50,081 bases of DNA from Pelosinus sp. (GTDB lineage Bacteria > Bacillota > Negativicutes > Propionisporales > Propionisporaceae). A model generated the notes under the pieces. It searched no databases and was not told the DNA's origin. It saw nothing but the letters and a program-made list of their open reading frames with translations. A program made the translations under genes and the position numbers. Location of the stretch: positions 1 to 50,081 of the forward strand of contig JAJFUN010000064.1 in assembly GCA_021372375.1 (NCBI GenBank), given 5' to 3'. Positions 1 to 9,228 of this stretch are shown in pieces; the stretch's first letter is position 1, and each line of letters starts with the position of its first letter.

Positions 1-555
1 CGGATAGCCAAAGGAAAAAATTTTTTCATTCAAAATGACATTCGGTACAATGACATCCTCCTGCAAAGACGCCAAACGGATTATAAACTGCCAGTCTGTC
101 TCCTCGTACTGTATGAGCGGCCCGTCAATCGTTACCTTTTCGGCTGTCAGTTCAAAAGTCTTTCCGGGATAATCCTCCATAATCTTTGCTGCGATATCAC
201 TATAGGAGAGACTGGTATCCTGGAAAGAACGGCTTTTCTTCTTCCGGTCTAAAACTGATGTTTCTGATAAACACTCAGCGGTAAGAATATATACTCCGCC
301 CTGAATGCATACTTTTACATTTTTGAGCCTGCCCTTAAACAGCCAGGACTTTTTTTCATCATCTTCTATAAAAACATTGACCTGGTCATCTACTGACTCC
401 TTTAGTCCTGCCCTTGCTGCCTCGCTTTCATTTACCAGCACATTAATGCGCATTTGGGCGTGATTATTAAACTCCTTTTTGATAGAAAGCGCATGCAGCG
501 ACTGTATTTTCCACGGAGCATTTACCTTTATCTTATCTCGTGATATAGCTGCCAA
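1..555 (-). CDS. VgrG/gpD-like tail hub protein, 3' end outside window
   Basis: This is the N-terminal 185 residues of a gene running off the left edge. Residues around 118-165 (SYSDIAAKIM, then QYEETDWQFIIRLAS) match the pattern of phage late-control protein D and VgrG, where a QYxETDxxFxxRL segment follows a short helix. Those proteins form the hub under the tail tube and carry the spike. The start is taken as TTG at 555 because a stop lies three codons upstream and a GGTGGTG stretch is suitably placed as ribosome binding site. It follows the 258-residue gene by 24 bases. This is the strongest single link between the neighbouring genes and contractile tail machines. The spike or effector part, if present, is not in view. 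Confidence 0.72.
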   Translation of the reverse strand, partial: MAAISRDKIKVNAPWKIQSLHALSIKKEFNNHAQMRINVLVNESEAARAGLKESVDDQVNVFIEDDEKKSWLFKGRLKNVKVCIQGGVYILTAECLSETSVLDRKKKSRSFQDTSLSYSDIAAKIMEDYPGKTFELTAEKVTIDGPLIQYEETDWQFIIRLASLQEDVIVPNVILNEKIFSFGYP

Positions 556-579
556 TTTTGTTCACCACCAATTTTAAAA

Positions 580-1356
580 TTAGTCTACAAATACTTTTCG
601 TCCCCCGCGCCGCGCCGGGGCGGTAGCCATATCCTTGCCCTGGCGGATATCGCTGAGAATATTCGAAAGATGTCGCTGCATATCCGTATGCGTGCTGTCT
701 TTGGCGGCAATGCCAAGCCGCGCTGAGGTATAGGCGGTAATGAGCAGGCGCGCCACCGGCTCTCCTGCTGCACATTGGCTGACAAAGGCGTAATCAAAAG
801 GCTGCATGGCCTTATTTTCGAGCGCCTCGCTGGCAAACCGTCTGGTAATCAGAGGTGAGAGCGTAGGCTCATACGGCGCGGCGTGGCGCACGTTAATTAT
901 ATTGACGGTATCATATTCGGTGGCCAGATCGGCAAAGTTCTGGTAGTCATCCCTGAGTCTCGCCCCCGCCTTTAGCTTAAAGCGGCAAAGTTCCAGCTCA
1001 TTTTCGGCAAGTTTTAGCCCCGGCTGCAAGATAACATCACCACTTCCTAAAATAAAGTCACCGCTCGTTTTTTCCTTTTTAAAATAGATTTTTACTATTG
1101 CATCCTGGCCTGTCGCTGTATACGGCACATGAACGCTTTCATTCATCATATAGATTTTTCCCTGATAGCGGACCATGCCGGGCTCTACACTAATGTTGTC
1201 ACTATTAATAATAAGCTTGCAGCCAGCAAGAATACCGTCCGAATAGTCGCGGTACAGAATGTCCGCATAATCCCGCGGATAGTCCCTGAGCAGACTGAGC
1301 ATTTCGTGCTTGAGCACACGCCCGGCAGAAAAGATTGGATATTTGTTGATAAACAT
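580..1356 (-). CDS. Unrecognised 258-aa protein, possible baseplate/receptor-adaptor component
   Basis: I do not recognise a named family. The N-terminal third (DYSDGILAGCKLIINSD, then VEPGMVRYQGKIY) has the short beta-strand, 'G...V.PG...Y.GK' pattern common in N-terminal parts of phage tail-fibre and baseplate proteins. The middle is mixed alpha/beta, and the C-terminus is basic and probably disordered (APARRGGRK). There is no signal peptide or membrane segment. It lies 18 bases after the Hsp70-like gene and 24 bases before the hub-like gene, so it is almost certainly co-expressed with both. A structural baseplate or adaptor role is inferred mainly from this position. Confidence 0.55.
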   Translation of the reverse strand: MFINKYPIFSAGRVLKHEMLSLLRDYPRDYADILYRDYSDGILAGCKLIINSDNISVEPGMVRYQGKIYMMNESVHVPYTATGQDAIVKIYFKKEKTSGDFILGSGDVILQPGLKLAENELELCRFKLKAGARLRDDYQNFADLATEYDTVNIINVRHAAPYEPTLSPLITRRFASEALENKAMQPFDYAFVSQCAAGEPVARLLITAYTSARLGIAAKDSTHTDMQRHLSNILSDIRQGKDMATAPARRGGRKVFVD

Positions 1357-1374
1357 GTTGAACTCCTATTTTCG

Positions 1375-4020
1375 TTATTTCAAACCGTCAAAGAAATTGG
1401 TTTCCCACAAGTCATTTTCAAAGGTAAAGAGTTCTTCCCTGCCAAGATAGAGGCTCCCGTACTGCCTGAGTACAGGCACAACGCTAAAGCCCCACTGACT
1501 TTCCCGGGGCCAGACAAAATATTTAATTTCATTTTCGATAATATTATCGGTCTCATCCTGAATGATGATATCCCCGTATTTTTCCTGAATCTCTTCATAT
1601 ACAACCTGGCAAAAATCCTCACGGCGATTTTCATATACATAAGTAAAGCGTTCTTCGCCGCTTAGATTTTTTAGCTGGAGTTTTAGGGCAACGCCCTCGA
1701 CATACCGGGAAATATGCCCGCCGATATTACGGACGCCATCATTGGTAATCAGGACTTTTTCCTCACCGATATGCGTAAGCGCGGTAATGATATACGGCAG
1801 AATTGCTGGACGATGGCACATGGTAACTTCAGCATACCCGCCTTTTTTAGCCTTTAGGTACTTGATAGCTCCCCGTAGACAGGAAAGCTTGAGCTCCGGC
1901 CCGTTTACGCCTTCCCGTCCGCCGAATTCAATGACCCTGCCTGGAATGAATTCCTTGAGCGCGTCTTTAAAAAGATCAATTTTACAGGACTGCCCGGTGA
2001 GTTTTATCACACTGTAATTCGTTAACTGCCCCGAAGCGTACTGTTCTTCGATAAATTTCCGGATAATATCATAAATATCGGCTTTCAGGAGCAAGCTGAT
2101 ATCATATAGACTAAAACTAATAAGTGGTATATCCCGGAGCGTTTTTAGGCCAAGCCCATCCCGCACAGAGATGCGCCAGCGTCCAACCGCTAGTACCTTT
2201 TCCCCGTTTCTGGGTACTTCCTGTTCATCATTATCAATAATAATGCGCTGATACCGCCGCCCGGCAAACATTTCTGTTTTGATATCTTCCGCTAACTGAA
2301 AAAGAAAATAAAAGTTGTTCTTGACTTGAAAGTATTCTTTGGGACTGCCGCTTTCATAGTTTTTAAAACAAGTAGGGATAAATACTTCCGCCTGCGCATA
2401 GGCACTGTCAAGCGCCTCATATACAGCATTAACCCCGGCGTCATCCACTTCCCGGTAAATATCACTAGCAAAGGCTGCTAAAATATCGCGGGATTTGGTG
2501 CCGGACTGAGTAAGATTTTCCGCCAGCATGATTTTAATGAGCTGCATAATCCGGAAAGTCAGATTATTGCCGCCAAAATCGGTATCACCATTTTCATAGG
2601 TTGTTTCAATATCAATTTTATAAGATACCCGCTTACTTTCTATGCTGAAAACACAGGAGGACAGGTCTGTAGTGCCACCGCCGCAGTCAATGACCAAGGC
2701 CTGATGCACTTCCTTATCAATATGCCGCCCGGAATTTTTTTCAATAAAGCTGGAAATTGTATTAAAAAGTACGGCGGCCCCTTCGTCAAGCATATTTTCC
2801 GTTTCCAGCTTCCAGTCGGATAGAATTTCCCCAAATAGATCCAAAAAACGTTGTTTTTCTTTTACCGGCGATGACAAATGCAGCGTTTTGAAGCGGCATT
2901 TGAACCGCCGTTCGGCAACCGCCACAATATGTTCTAAATACGCTTTGATAATTTCTTTGCGCTTTTTAAAAATCCGTCGTCCGGTACGATCGGTGATTTC
3001 TTCCTGGCGGTTATAATCACGAATCCAACGTTTAATATCAAAAAATACGCAAAAGCCCTCGTGAATGTTATTGGTCCGTGCCAGCTTCACCGCCTCATGG
3101 CCAAAAATATACTGAATATCATCCTCATCTTCTTGAATACTCCATACTCCGACAACTGACGGAATGAGGGGCGTTAGGATTTCTCCCTCTTCTGTATCAC
3201 AAAAAACCTCCACAAGATTTATTTCATCAGGCCTCAGGAGGTTTTCTTCCGCACCACCTTTATCGATAGCGCTATAAAGTTCCCTGTCAAGATACAAGCC
3301 TGCCGTGGTATTGGTAGTACCAAAGTCAATGGCGAGCGGTTGAACCATATCCATTGGTTCTTTTATCGCAAAATTTAAGAGCGGCAGTTTATAGCATTTT
3401 ATATTCTGCGGCAAGAGAAAATTTTCATCATTATAGACGTTATACAATGTTTCCGATTCTCTCTTGGCAAAATATAGCAAGCTGTAATTTTTATGTTGAG
3501 ATTCTTTAGCTGGCAACACGCCTTTACGCACAAGGTAAAACCGACCGGCTTTGTTTTTGTCAGCAACCAAATTAAAAATGGCACACAATTCATTACCGCC
3601 GCTTACCAAAAGCACATTGGACTCTTCCAAAACACCAGGAGCAGTAATCACATAGCGGTCATACTTATCGGTATCAAGACCTTCATAAATGACAATCCGA
3701 GAAGGATTCTGGATGGCCTTAGTATTATCAAGATAGGTGGTGCTTCTACTGGCAAGCTTCTCAAGTCTTTCCTGCCCGCCAGGCACATTTTTCGTTATCA
3801 GTATGTTTTCGGCCGCCCCGAGGTAACGCATAATGAGCTCGATCAGTTCATAGCGTTCCATGGTGTTCATCATGCTTGCGACTAATTTTTCCTTAATACA
3901 AATTTCCCGCAGCTGATGCGTTGTCATGAGTTCTAATTCTCTGCGGATATACTGCTTGGCAGATGCAGTCGTGGATGTCTTCCTATTATTTTTATAGAGT
4001 TTATAAGTATAGCTTGCCAT
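1375..4020 (-). CDS. Hsp70/DnaK-like ATPase with SAP-like N-terminus
   Basis: The 881-residue protein has an actin/Hsp70 ATPase core starting unusually late. Phosphate-1 motif DFGTTNTT is at about 232-239, phosphate-2 motif VIDCGGGTTDL at 443-453, and an adenosine-type motif (IKLTGQS) near 672-678. Residues 31-68 resemble a SAP helix-extended-helix, and 70-220 form an extra domain I cannot name. The last ~180 residues do not look like a standard DnaK substrate-binding domain. Canonical DnaK is about 610-640 residues, so this is a divergent relative. It sits in the tail-like gene cluster with a J-domain gene, suggesting a dedicated chaperone pair for folding, assembling or recycling tail components. 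That role is inference. Confidence 0.8.
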   Translation of the reverse strand: MASYTYKLYKNNRKTSTTASAKQYIRRELELMTTHQLREICIKEKLVASMMNTMERYELIELIMRYLGAAENILITKNVPGGQERLEKLASRSTTYLDNTKAIQNPSRIVIYEGLDTDKYDRYVITAPGVLEESNVLLVSGGNELCAIFNLVADKNKAGRFYLVRKGVLPAKESQHKNYSLLYFAKRESETLYNVYNDENFLLPQNIKCYKLPLLNFAIKEPMDMVQPLAIDFGTTNTTAGLYLDRELYSAIDKGGAEENLLRPDEINLVEVFCDTEEGEILTPLIPSVVGVWSIQEDEDDIQYIFGHEAVKLARTNNIHEGFCVFFDIKRWIRDYNRQEEITDRTGRRIFKKRKEIIKAYLEHIVAVAERRFKCRFKTLHLSSPVKEKQRFLDLFGEILSDWKLETENMLDEGAAVLFNTISSFIEKNSGRHIDKEVHQALVIDCGGGTTDLSSCVFSIESKRVSYKIDIETTYENGDTDFGGNNLTFRIMQLIKIMLAENLTQSGTKSRDILAAFASDIYREVDDAGVNAVYEALDSAYAQAEVFIPTCFKNYESGSPKEYFQVKNNFYFLFQLAEDIKTEMFAGRRYQRIIIDNDEQEVPRNGEKVLAVGRWRISVRDGLGLKTLRDIPLISFSLYDISLLLKADIYDIIRKFIEEQYASGQLTNYSVIKLTGQSCKIDLFKDALKEFIPGRVIEFGGREGVNGPELKLSCLRGAIKYLKAKKGGYAEVTMCHRPAILPYIITALTHIGEEKVLITNDGVRNIGGHISRYVEGVALKLQLKNLSGEERFTYVYENRREDFCQVVYEEIQEKYGDIIIQDETDNIIENEIKYFVWPRESQWGFSVVPVLRQYGSLYLGREELFTFENDLWETNFFDGLK

Positions 4021-4084
4021 CTTTTTACCCCACTTTTAGTTTATAGAGTGTGTTTTTTTTAAAACACATAACATTAAAATTTAA

Positions 4085-4206
4085 GAGACTGTTACAAGAT
4101 ACACAGATGCTAGGCGCACCGGAAGCCGTGCCGCGCAGGCGTACGGGGGTACGTCAAGCAAGCGGCTGAGGAACAACAACGCAGATGGGTATTTTGTAAC
4201 AGGCTC
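4085..4206. repeat. MITE-like 122-bp element with ~26-bp terminal inverted repeats
   Basis: The left end (GAGACTGTTACAAGATAC...) and the inverted right end (GAGCCTGTTACAAAATAC...) match over about 26 bases with few mismatches. The GC-rich interior contains no ORF. It fills the gap between the Hsp70-like gene and the 231-residue gene and its last base overlaps that gene's stop codon, so transcripts of the cluster would carry it as a long hairpin. It looks like a non-autonomous mobile or REP-like repeat. Confidence 0.7.
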
Positions 4207-4901
4207 TAATAAATAATGATATTGTCAATCCCCATAGTTTGTTCATAATCAATTATGCCAAAATGTTTTTCCCAATAAATCCGAAACGCAAACCCCATAG
4301 GCATAAATAAAGCCAGTAACGCGTTTATTTTCCGGCGATTGTTTTTTGTCTCTTTGACGCCTAAATAGATCAGCATTTCTGGCGTATCCTCACTCCGGTA
4401 ATAGATAATGCTGCCGGCAAATATCATGCGCACAACCTTTTTAAAAAGATAAAGGGAAGCTTGCGTCCGGTACAGCGTAATAATATTACTGAGTACAAAG
4501 TCCAACTCATCTATAGTAAAGGCCGACATGTTGTCCTTAACTTTGGGACCGAACACACCGTTTTTTATATCATATAAGATAAATTTACCGTAATATTCCC
4601 ATTTTGTAAGTCCTTGCTGACAATCAAGAAAAAGCAAATCATGGACAATAATATCAAATAAAACTGCCCGCAGTTCTTGTTGCCCCACAAAATTAATATC
4701 TGTCAGCGCTTGAAAAATACTGCAAAATCTGTAGTAGGGATTTATTTCAATTGTTACAGGCGGCCTTAAGGCCGTTGTATTAATATCTTCAAAAGCCAGT
4801 TCCATATAGGGACTATAGCTTTTGGAACAGCTAAAGGTAATGTCTTTCGTTTTTATACCATGCCTAGCAGCTTTGATAGCCATATCCCAAATATAATTCA
4901 T
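4206..4901 (-). CDS. Unrecognised 231-aa protein, possible baseplate wedge partner (gpI/TssG position)
   Basis: The start is ATG 4901, overlapping the upstream stop as ATGA, with GGGAG as ribosome binding site; a longer reading from 4919 is less likely. I do not recognise a named family. The C-terminal segment (LLALFMPMGFAFRIYWEKH) recalls the conserved end of phage tail protein I-type wedge proteins, where a Leu/Pro-rich stretch precedes a beta strand. Tight coupling to the 424-residue gene mirrors gpJ-gpI and TssF-TssG pairs. No membrane segment is convincing. The wedge assignment rests on gene order and a weak pattern only. Confidence 0.5.
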   Translation of the reverse strand: MNYIWDMAIKAARHGIKTKDITFSCSKSYSPYMELAFEDINTTALRPPVTIEINPYYRFCSIFQALTDINFVGQQELRAVLFDIIVHDLLFLDCQQGLTKWEYYGKFILYDIKNGVFGPKVKDNMSAFTIDELDFVLSNIITLYRTQASLYLFKKVVRMIFAGSIIYYRSEDTPEMLIYLGVKETKNNRRKINALLALFMPMGFAFRIYWEKHFGIIDYEQTMGIDNIIIY

Positions 4902-6172
4902 AGCAAAACTCCCTCGCATTTATAGTCAGGATAATGCATTTGTACTTCCGAAACTACAAAACTTATCTGATCGCAAATGAGAAAGTTCTCCATATCTCTT
5001 GCCGTAAAATAAAGCAGGAGCCGATTTTGATAGTCGGCGCGCCGTACTTCATCTGTCATAAAAAAATTCATTTCATAACTTGCGCTGTCGTCTTGCTTGT
5101 CTTGGCGCGGCGCAATTTCAATATGTGAAAGAGTTAGGTTTTCTGCAGCAATAAAGGAAGCAACCAAACGCCGAAGTTCTGCTTCGGTACGAATGGCACG
5201 CTGGCCTTTTTGCGCCATAATATCACTAAACTCCTGCCGTTTCGCATTGGATACCAGAGGATATTCATGATTTTCTAGATTTCTAGATGCCGGATCGATA
5301 ATCCGGATAATATCCCAGTCATCCTTCTGCTCAGTCGGCGCAATAATGCTAAGAGCCTGCCGGGTACGACGTACATAACGAATGGTTTCATTAGAAAATA
5401 CAGCCAAATAACCATCCGTATCTGTTAAATCCACCGTATGTTCAAAATTCACTTTATCCTGGCACGGTATAGGAAAGCCGCTGCCCTTTAGCTGCAATAG
5501 TTCAACATTCCATAGCGGCACTATGTCATAATGAACGAATTGTTTGTACTGGCCAAAATCGACTTGCACTTCTTTAATGCATTCCTCTGCCTCCGGCAGT
5601 CTTTCGCATTTTTGCAGCAAAACTTCCGCAAAGCGGAAGATATAGGGATTATTAATGGTTTTCCACGGTATATTATTATTGATAAAACTTTCATATAGTT
5701 TGGTAACCTGTGCAAAATAGCTTATATCCTGCCGCAAAGTAAAAGCCGCATTGATTGAGCCTTGATTGGTAATAATCAAACCGTGGAAAACCTGCTGCTT
5801 AGTAACAAGTTGTTTTAACGTTCTGTAATCACAGTTGAGAAAAATTTTCATGAGCGGGTATGGCTTTGTACTCAACGCAGCTTTTGCTATACCAGCCATA
5901 TCGTACTCTTTTTCCGTCAAATCTTCCTTTTGCATTGCCCTTAGAAAATCATGCACCGGATCCAGCCTCTGCCGTGAAAGCGCAGTTGTATAAATATCAT
6001 AAATATGAGAAGTTTCCGCCATTTCAGCAAATACACGCTGTTCTAGCTTTTGATACATGGCTTGGCTATGCTCATACAAATTTATAAATACTTCGTTCAA
6101 AACTTTCTTCAAAGTCTGTCTGTCCTCAAGATCATTTATACTGCTAAGTTTTGCGGCGATTTCTTCTTTCAC
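4898..6172 (-). CDS. Unrecognised 424-aa protein, possible baseplate wedge (BaseJ/TssF-like)
   Basis: I do not recognise a named family. Residues ~1-110 are strongly helical, the middle is mixed, and the C-terminal ~100 residues have the layout 'IRTEAELRRLV...LSHIEIAPR...' then a strand rich in aromatic residues. That resembles the C-terminal domain of baseplate J wedge proteins, where an 'AVT..D.e' start precedes repeated beta strands. It is soluble with no signal peptide. It begins 24 bases after the degenerate PP2C gene and overlaps the next gene by ATGA. A wedge role is an inference from context; it could equally be an assembly or effector-loading factor. Confidence 0.5.
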   Translation of the reverse strand: MKEEIAAKLSSINDLEDRQTLKKVLNEVFINLYEHSQAMYQKLEQRVFAEMAETSHIYDIYTTALSRQRLDPVHDFLRAMQKEDLTEKEYDMAGIAKAALSTKPYPLMKIFLNCDYRTLKQLVTKQQVFHGLIITNQGSINAAFTLRQDISYFAQVTKLYESFINNNIPWKTINNPYIFRFAEVLLQKCERLPEAEECIKEVQVDFGQYKQFVHYDIVPLWNVELLQLKGSGFPIPCQDKVNFEHTVDLTDTDGYLAVFSNETIRYVRRTRQALSIIAPTEQKDDWDIIRIIDPASRNLENHEYPLVSNAKRQEFSDIMAQKGQRAIRTEAELRRLVASFIAAENLTLSHIEIAPRQDKQDDSASYEMNFFMTDEVRRADYQNRLLLYFTARDMENFLICDQISFVVSEVQMHYPDYKCEGVLL

Positions 6173-6196
6173 AGTGCTTCTCCTCTCATCCAGGCA

Positions 6197-8347
6197 TTAA
6201 TTACTCTTTGCCAGCTTGTCAGCCAATTTTATTTTTTGGTCAACCTGTTCTTTTTCCTGGCTTAACCCTAGCTTAATATAAATATCATTAGCCAGAACAT
6301 ATAGGTATTTTGCCTTAGCAAACTCCCCTGTTTTCGTCTTGGCGTCCCCGTCAGCCACATAACCGGCAGCCTTGGTTTTCTGCTGTTCAAAATCGGTCTG
6401 TTTTTGATCAAGTGCATCTATTTTTTTCTGAACAATTGACACATTGTTCGCTAATCCAGCTGCTCCATAATTTGACATGGCAAAATTATAACAATTTTTT
6501 GCCTCTTCAAAATTACCTTTTGCCGCCTCTAAATCGCCCTCTTTTTCCATATCCATTGCTCTGCGTTGGGTTGCATAATTTTCTTCATTTTGTTGTTGTT
6601 TATTAATATTGTTGATTTTTGTTTGTACAAGCGCCGCCTTTTCCTTATTGCCGCTCTGTTTATAAAGACTCAGCGCCAACCCATATTGTTCCGCTGCACC
6701 AGAATTGTCACCTTGTCCCAGCAACCGATCTCCTTGTTCTTCATATTGTTCAGCTTCTGCGGTAATTCTTTCCTGCAGCGCAGCTTTTTCAGCAACTGTC
6801 ATTTTATCTTCAATAGCAGCAATTCGCTGCTGAAGGGCTATCGCTTTATCATTCTTTCCCGCCTGCGCATAAATTCCAGATGCCATACTCAGCATTGATA
6901 TAGCTCCTTGATTATCGCCCTTTCTCGCCATTTGCTCGCCTTGCTGCTCATAGACAAAGGCTTCCTGCTCCTTGGCTTTTTTACCGTCTTCTTTTACTTG
7001 TCCATCCGCTTTCGCAAGTTCTGCATCTATTTTTGCCAGTTGTTCAACAGCTTCCTTACGTCCTTCTTCATAGAATAGACTGCTGGCAATAACTTTGGCT
7101 TCCAAATAGCTCATACGTGCGCCCATAAAATCTTTTTGATCGAATTTTTGATCACCCTTTTGAAAAAGCTCCATTATTTTTACATACTTCATGGTTAACT
7201 CTTCCTGTTTACTTATATAGGAATCTCCCAATTTATCAGCATAATAAGATGCAGCCCTTGCATCCTTATATTTTTCTAAGGCTTTACCAAATTCTTTTTT
7301 CTGCAAAGCCGTATCTGCTGCAACAATTGCACTTGCTGTTTGATAGTAATTTTTAAAATTACTTTCTTCTTGGGGCAGTTTTAATTTTTGCGAAAGATCC
7401 CATGCGGCTTTATACTCGTCAACAGCCTTGTAAAAATTCTCCTGTTCACTCATAACCTGCGCCTGATTAAAATGCGCATACATGCCATCCGCCTCCTGTT
7501 GGCGGTGTGCTTGCGATACATGGACAAAAAGAAGTAGTCCGGCTACCACAATTGCCACCGGAATAGCGGCTAAGAGCATTTTTCTGATGATTTTTTTGCG
7601 TCTGCCAGGATCCTGAAATGTTTTATCAACAAAAATAGCAACTAAGGTGTAGTTTTCTAGTTTAGACGGCTGCCGTGAAAGCAGCATATCTTCCACATTA
7701 TTTAAGAATTCCTGAGGCTCCTTGACATCACTAATCGCATCTACTATTTCACCATCATCTATGTTTTCCCAGATACCACGGGTAAATAAGGCGATAGAAT
7801 CCCCTTCTACCAGCTTAATGCGGGAAGATATTTCCGGATTAAATCCATCCGGCTGGCCTAAATAGCAATGCAGATTATGCCGTTCCAAATGACTGGCAAC
7901 TTTATCCTTGGGTATTTTTCCTTGTTCCATCAGCTCATTACTTAAAGAATGATCTCTCGTCTGATGAATTAAGGTGCCCTCGCGATAAAGACGCAGTCTG
8001 CTATTGCCGGCCATACCGTACACCATACTGGCATAGTCTGTAACAAGTACCGTTACAGATGCCTTGAGACGCATAGATTTACTGAGCGCCAAAAGTTCCT
8101 GATTGGCGTTTTTCAGCCAATTCTTAATGCTGCGTTTGGTGATGGATGGTTTTTCACTGAATTGCCGGATAATACTAGCAACAGCAATTTTGGCGCTTTC
8201 CTGCTCAATATCGTCGTCAATGCCGTCAGCAATAACATAACAAGCAAAATCATCCATTTCAGCAAAGGCAAAATAATCTTTATTTTGCAGCTTGCTACCT
8301 GCTTCAGATAGGAACGCTGTGTTAAACTTTGCATTAATTTTCCTCAT
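6197..8347 (-). CDS. Membrane protein: degenerate PP2C domain + TM + TPR-rich region
   Basis: The start is ATG 8347, preceded by AAAGGA. Residues 10-240 follow the PP2C fold (NKDYF, ADGIDDD at 40-46, GNSRLRLY at 114-121), but key metal ligands are lost: the usual 'SDG' is TRG at 189-191 and the final 'DN.T' is ENYT at 231-234. A positively charged stretch precedes a single membrane helix at ~257-276, placing the N-domain in the cytoplasm. The remaining ~430 residues are helical repeats with TPR-like units ('A...Y.EA...Y..A') and coiled-coil stretches, predicted outside the membrane. It probably senses or scaffolds rather than dephosphorylates. It lies 20 bases after the intact PP2C gene. Confidence 0.78.
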   Translation of the reverse strand: MRKINAKFNTAFLSEAGSKLQNKDYFAFAEMDDFACYVIADGIDDDIEQESAKIAVASIIRQFSEKPSITKRSIKNWLKNANQELLALSKSMRLKASVTVLVTDYASMVYGMAGNSRLRLYREGTLIHQTRDHSLSNELMEQGKIPKDKVASHLERHNLHCYLGQPDGFNPEISSRIKLVEGDSIALFTRGIWENIDDGEIVDAISDVKEPQEFLNNVEDMLLSRQPSKLENYTLVAIFVDKTFQDPGRRKKIIRKMLLAAIPVAIVVAGLLLFVHVSQAHRQQEADGMYAHFNQAQVMSEQENFYKAVDEYKAAWDLSQKLKLPQEESNFKNYYQTASAIVAADTALQKKEFGKALEKYKDARAASYYADKLGDSYISKQEELTMKYVKIMELFQKGDQKFDQKDFMGARMSYLEAKVIASSLFYEEGRKEAVEQLAKIDAELAKADGQVKEDGKKAKEQEAFVYEQQGEQMARKGDNQGAISMLSMASGIYAQAGKNDKAIALQQRIAAIEDKMTVAEKAALQERITAEAEQYEEQGDRLLGQGDNSGAAEQYGLALSLYKQSGNKEKAALVQTKINNINKQQQNEENYATQRRAMDMEKEGDLEAAKGNFEEAKNCYNFAMSNYGAAGLANNVSIVQKKIDALDQKQTDFEQQKTKAAGYVADGDAKTKTGEFAKAKYLYVLANDIYIKLGLSQEKEQVDQKIKLADKLAKSN

Positions 8348-8366
8348 ACATCTAATCCTTTCAAAC

Positions 8367-9221
8367 TTATACTCCGTTATACCGCAAGACAAAAAGGCTG
8401 GCATTATCCTTATCCTGCACGGGTTTTTGCTTAAACTCATCAATAATCTCTTCAGCCAAATGCTGCGGAGATTTAGGCCTATTGAGGATGGATTCTAATT
8501 CCACCCAAGAAAAGCATTTATAAATACCGTCTGTCATGACAATAATAATATCACCGGGAAAAAGGCTAATCGGCTCTTTGCCTATTTCAATGTTCTTAAA
8601 ACCGTCTCTTCCCACAAAGTTTGACTGCCGATCCGTTTGACTGATAGCCAGTGCCTGTTCGCGGCTTAATAAGCCGCTTGAAAATCCTTTAACTGCCGCC
8701 GATTTCATGGTATGGCCTTCATTAACCGGAACTAGTTCCTTGTCGCGCAGCAAGGCAATTTTTACATCGCCCACAGAAGCATAATAGAGCGAGCCACAGT
8801 TAATTAGTGCAGCCGCTACAGCTGTACCTCCTCTTGCTCCCTGTAAACGTTCCAATATTTCGCGGTTGCTTTGCGTAAAAGCCTGATTAAAAAAATACTT
8901 AACATTTTCCGTCAAATCCTGACTTATAAATAACCTTAAAAACGTACGCACCGCAATCAGTGCGGCATTTTTTCCCGCATGTCCTTTTCCCAACCCATCA
9001 GCTACTACCGCCAACGTACCCCACTCAGTTTCTGTAGCACCTCCGGCATCTTCTTGTGTTTCCCTGCTGCCAATGGCATTTTCTTCGCCAATTTCAATTA
9101 CAGGAATTTTTTTCGGTTCAATTGATAAATAGTACCTATATATCATTAACCCGACAAGCAGTACCCCCAGGGCTATAACCACATATTGGCCATATAATAC
9201 AATCCATTTCAATACATCCAT
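8367..9221 (-). CDS. Membrane-anchored PP2C-family Ser/Thr phosphatase
   Basis: The 284-residue protein has one N-terminal membrane helix at ~8-29 and then a complete PP2C domain. Motifs present are TQED at 55-58, ADGLGKGH at 74-81, GTAV at 132-135, SVGD at 149-152, TDG at 230-232 and DKDN at 270-273, so both metal-binding aspartates are kept. It should remove phosphate from Ser/Thr residues in the cytoplasm close to the membrane. Neighbouring FHA-type proteins, which bind phosphothreonine, suggest its target is in this cluster. PppA plays this role in type VI secretion systems. No partner kinase is in the window. It starts 7 bases after the FHA gene ends. Confidence 0.88.
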   Translation of the reverse strand: MDVLKWIVLYGQYVVIALGVLLVGLMIYRYYLSIEPKKIPVIEIGEENAIGSRETQEDAGGATETEWGTLAVVADGLGKGHAGKNAALIAVRTFLRLFISQDLTENVKYFFNQAFTQSNREILERLQGARGGTAVAAALINCGSLYYASVGDVKIALLRDKELVPVNEGHTMKSAAVKGFSSGLLSREQALAISQTDRQSNFVGRDGFKNIEIGKEPISLFPGDIIIVMTDGIYKCFSWVELESILNRPKSPQHLAEEIIDEFKQKPVQDKDNASLFVLRYNGV

Positions 9222-9228
9222 GTGCTAT

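Noticed and set aside
533-775. Minus-strand 80-codon ORF overlapping the ends of two genes
   Set aside because: It overlaps the 258-residue gene in another frame and reads into the hub gene's start. Composition is unlike a protein.
1129-1665. Plus-strand ORF of 178 codons
   Set aside because: It overlaps two well-supported minus-strand genes, has no ribosome binding site and reads like a reverse-frame shadow.
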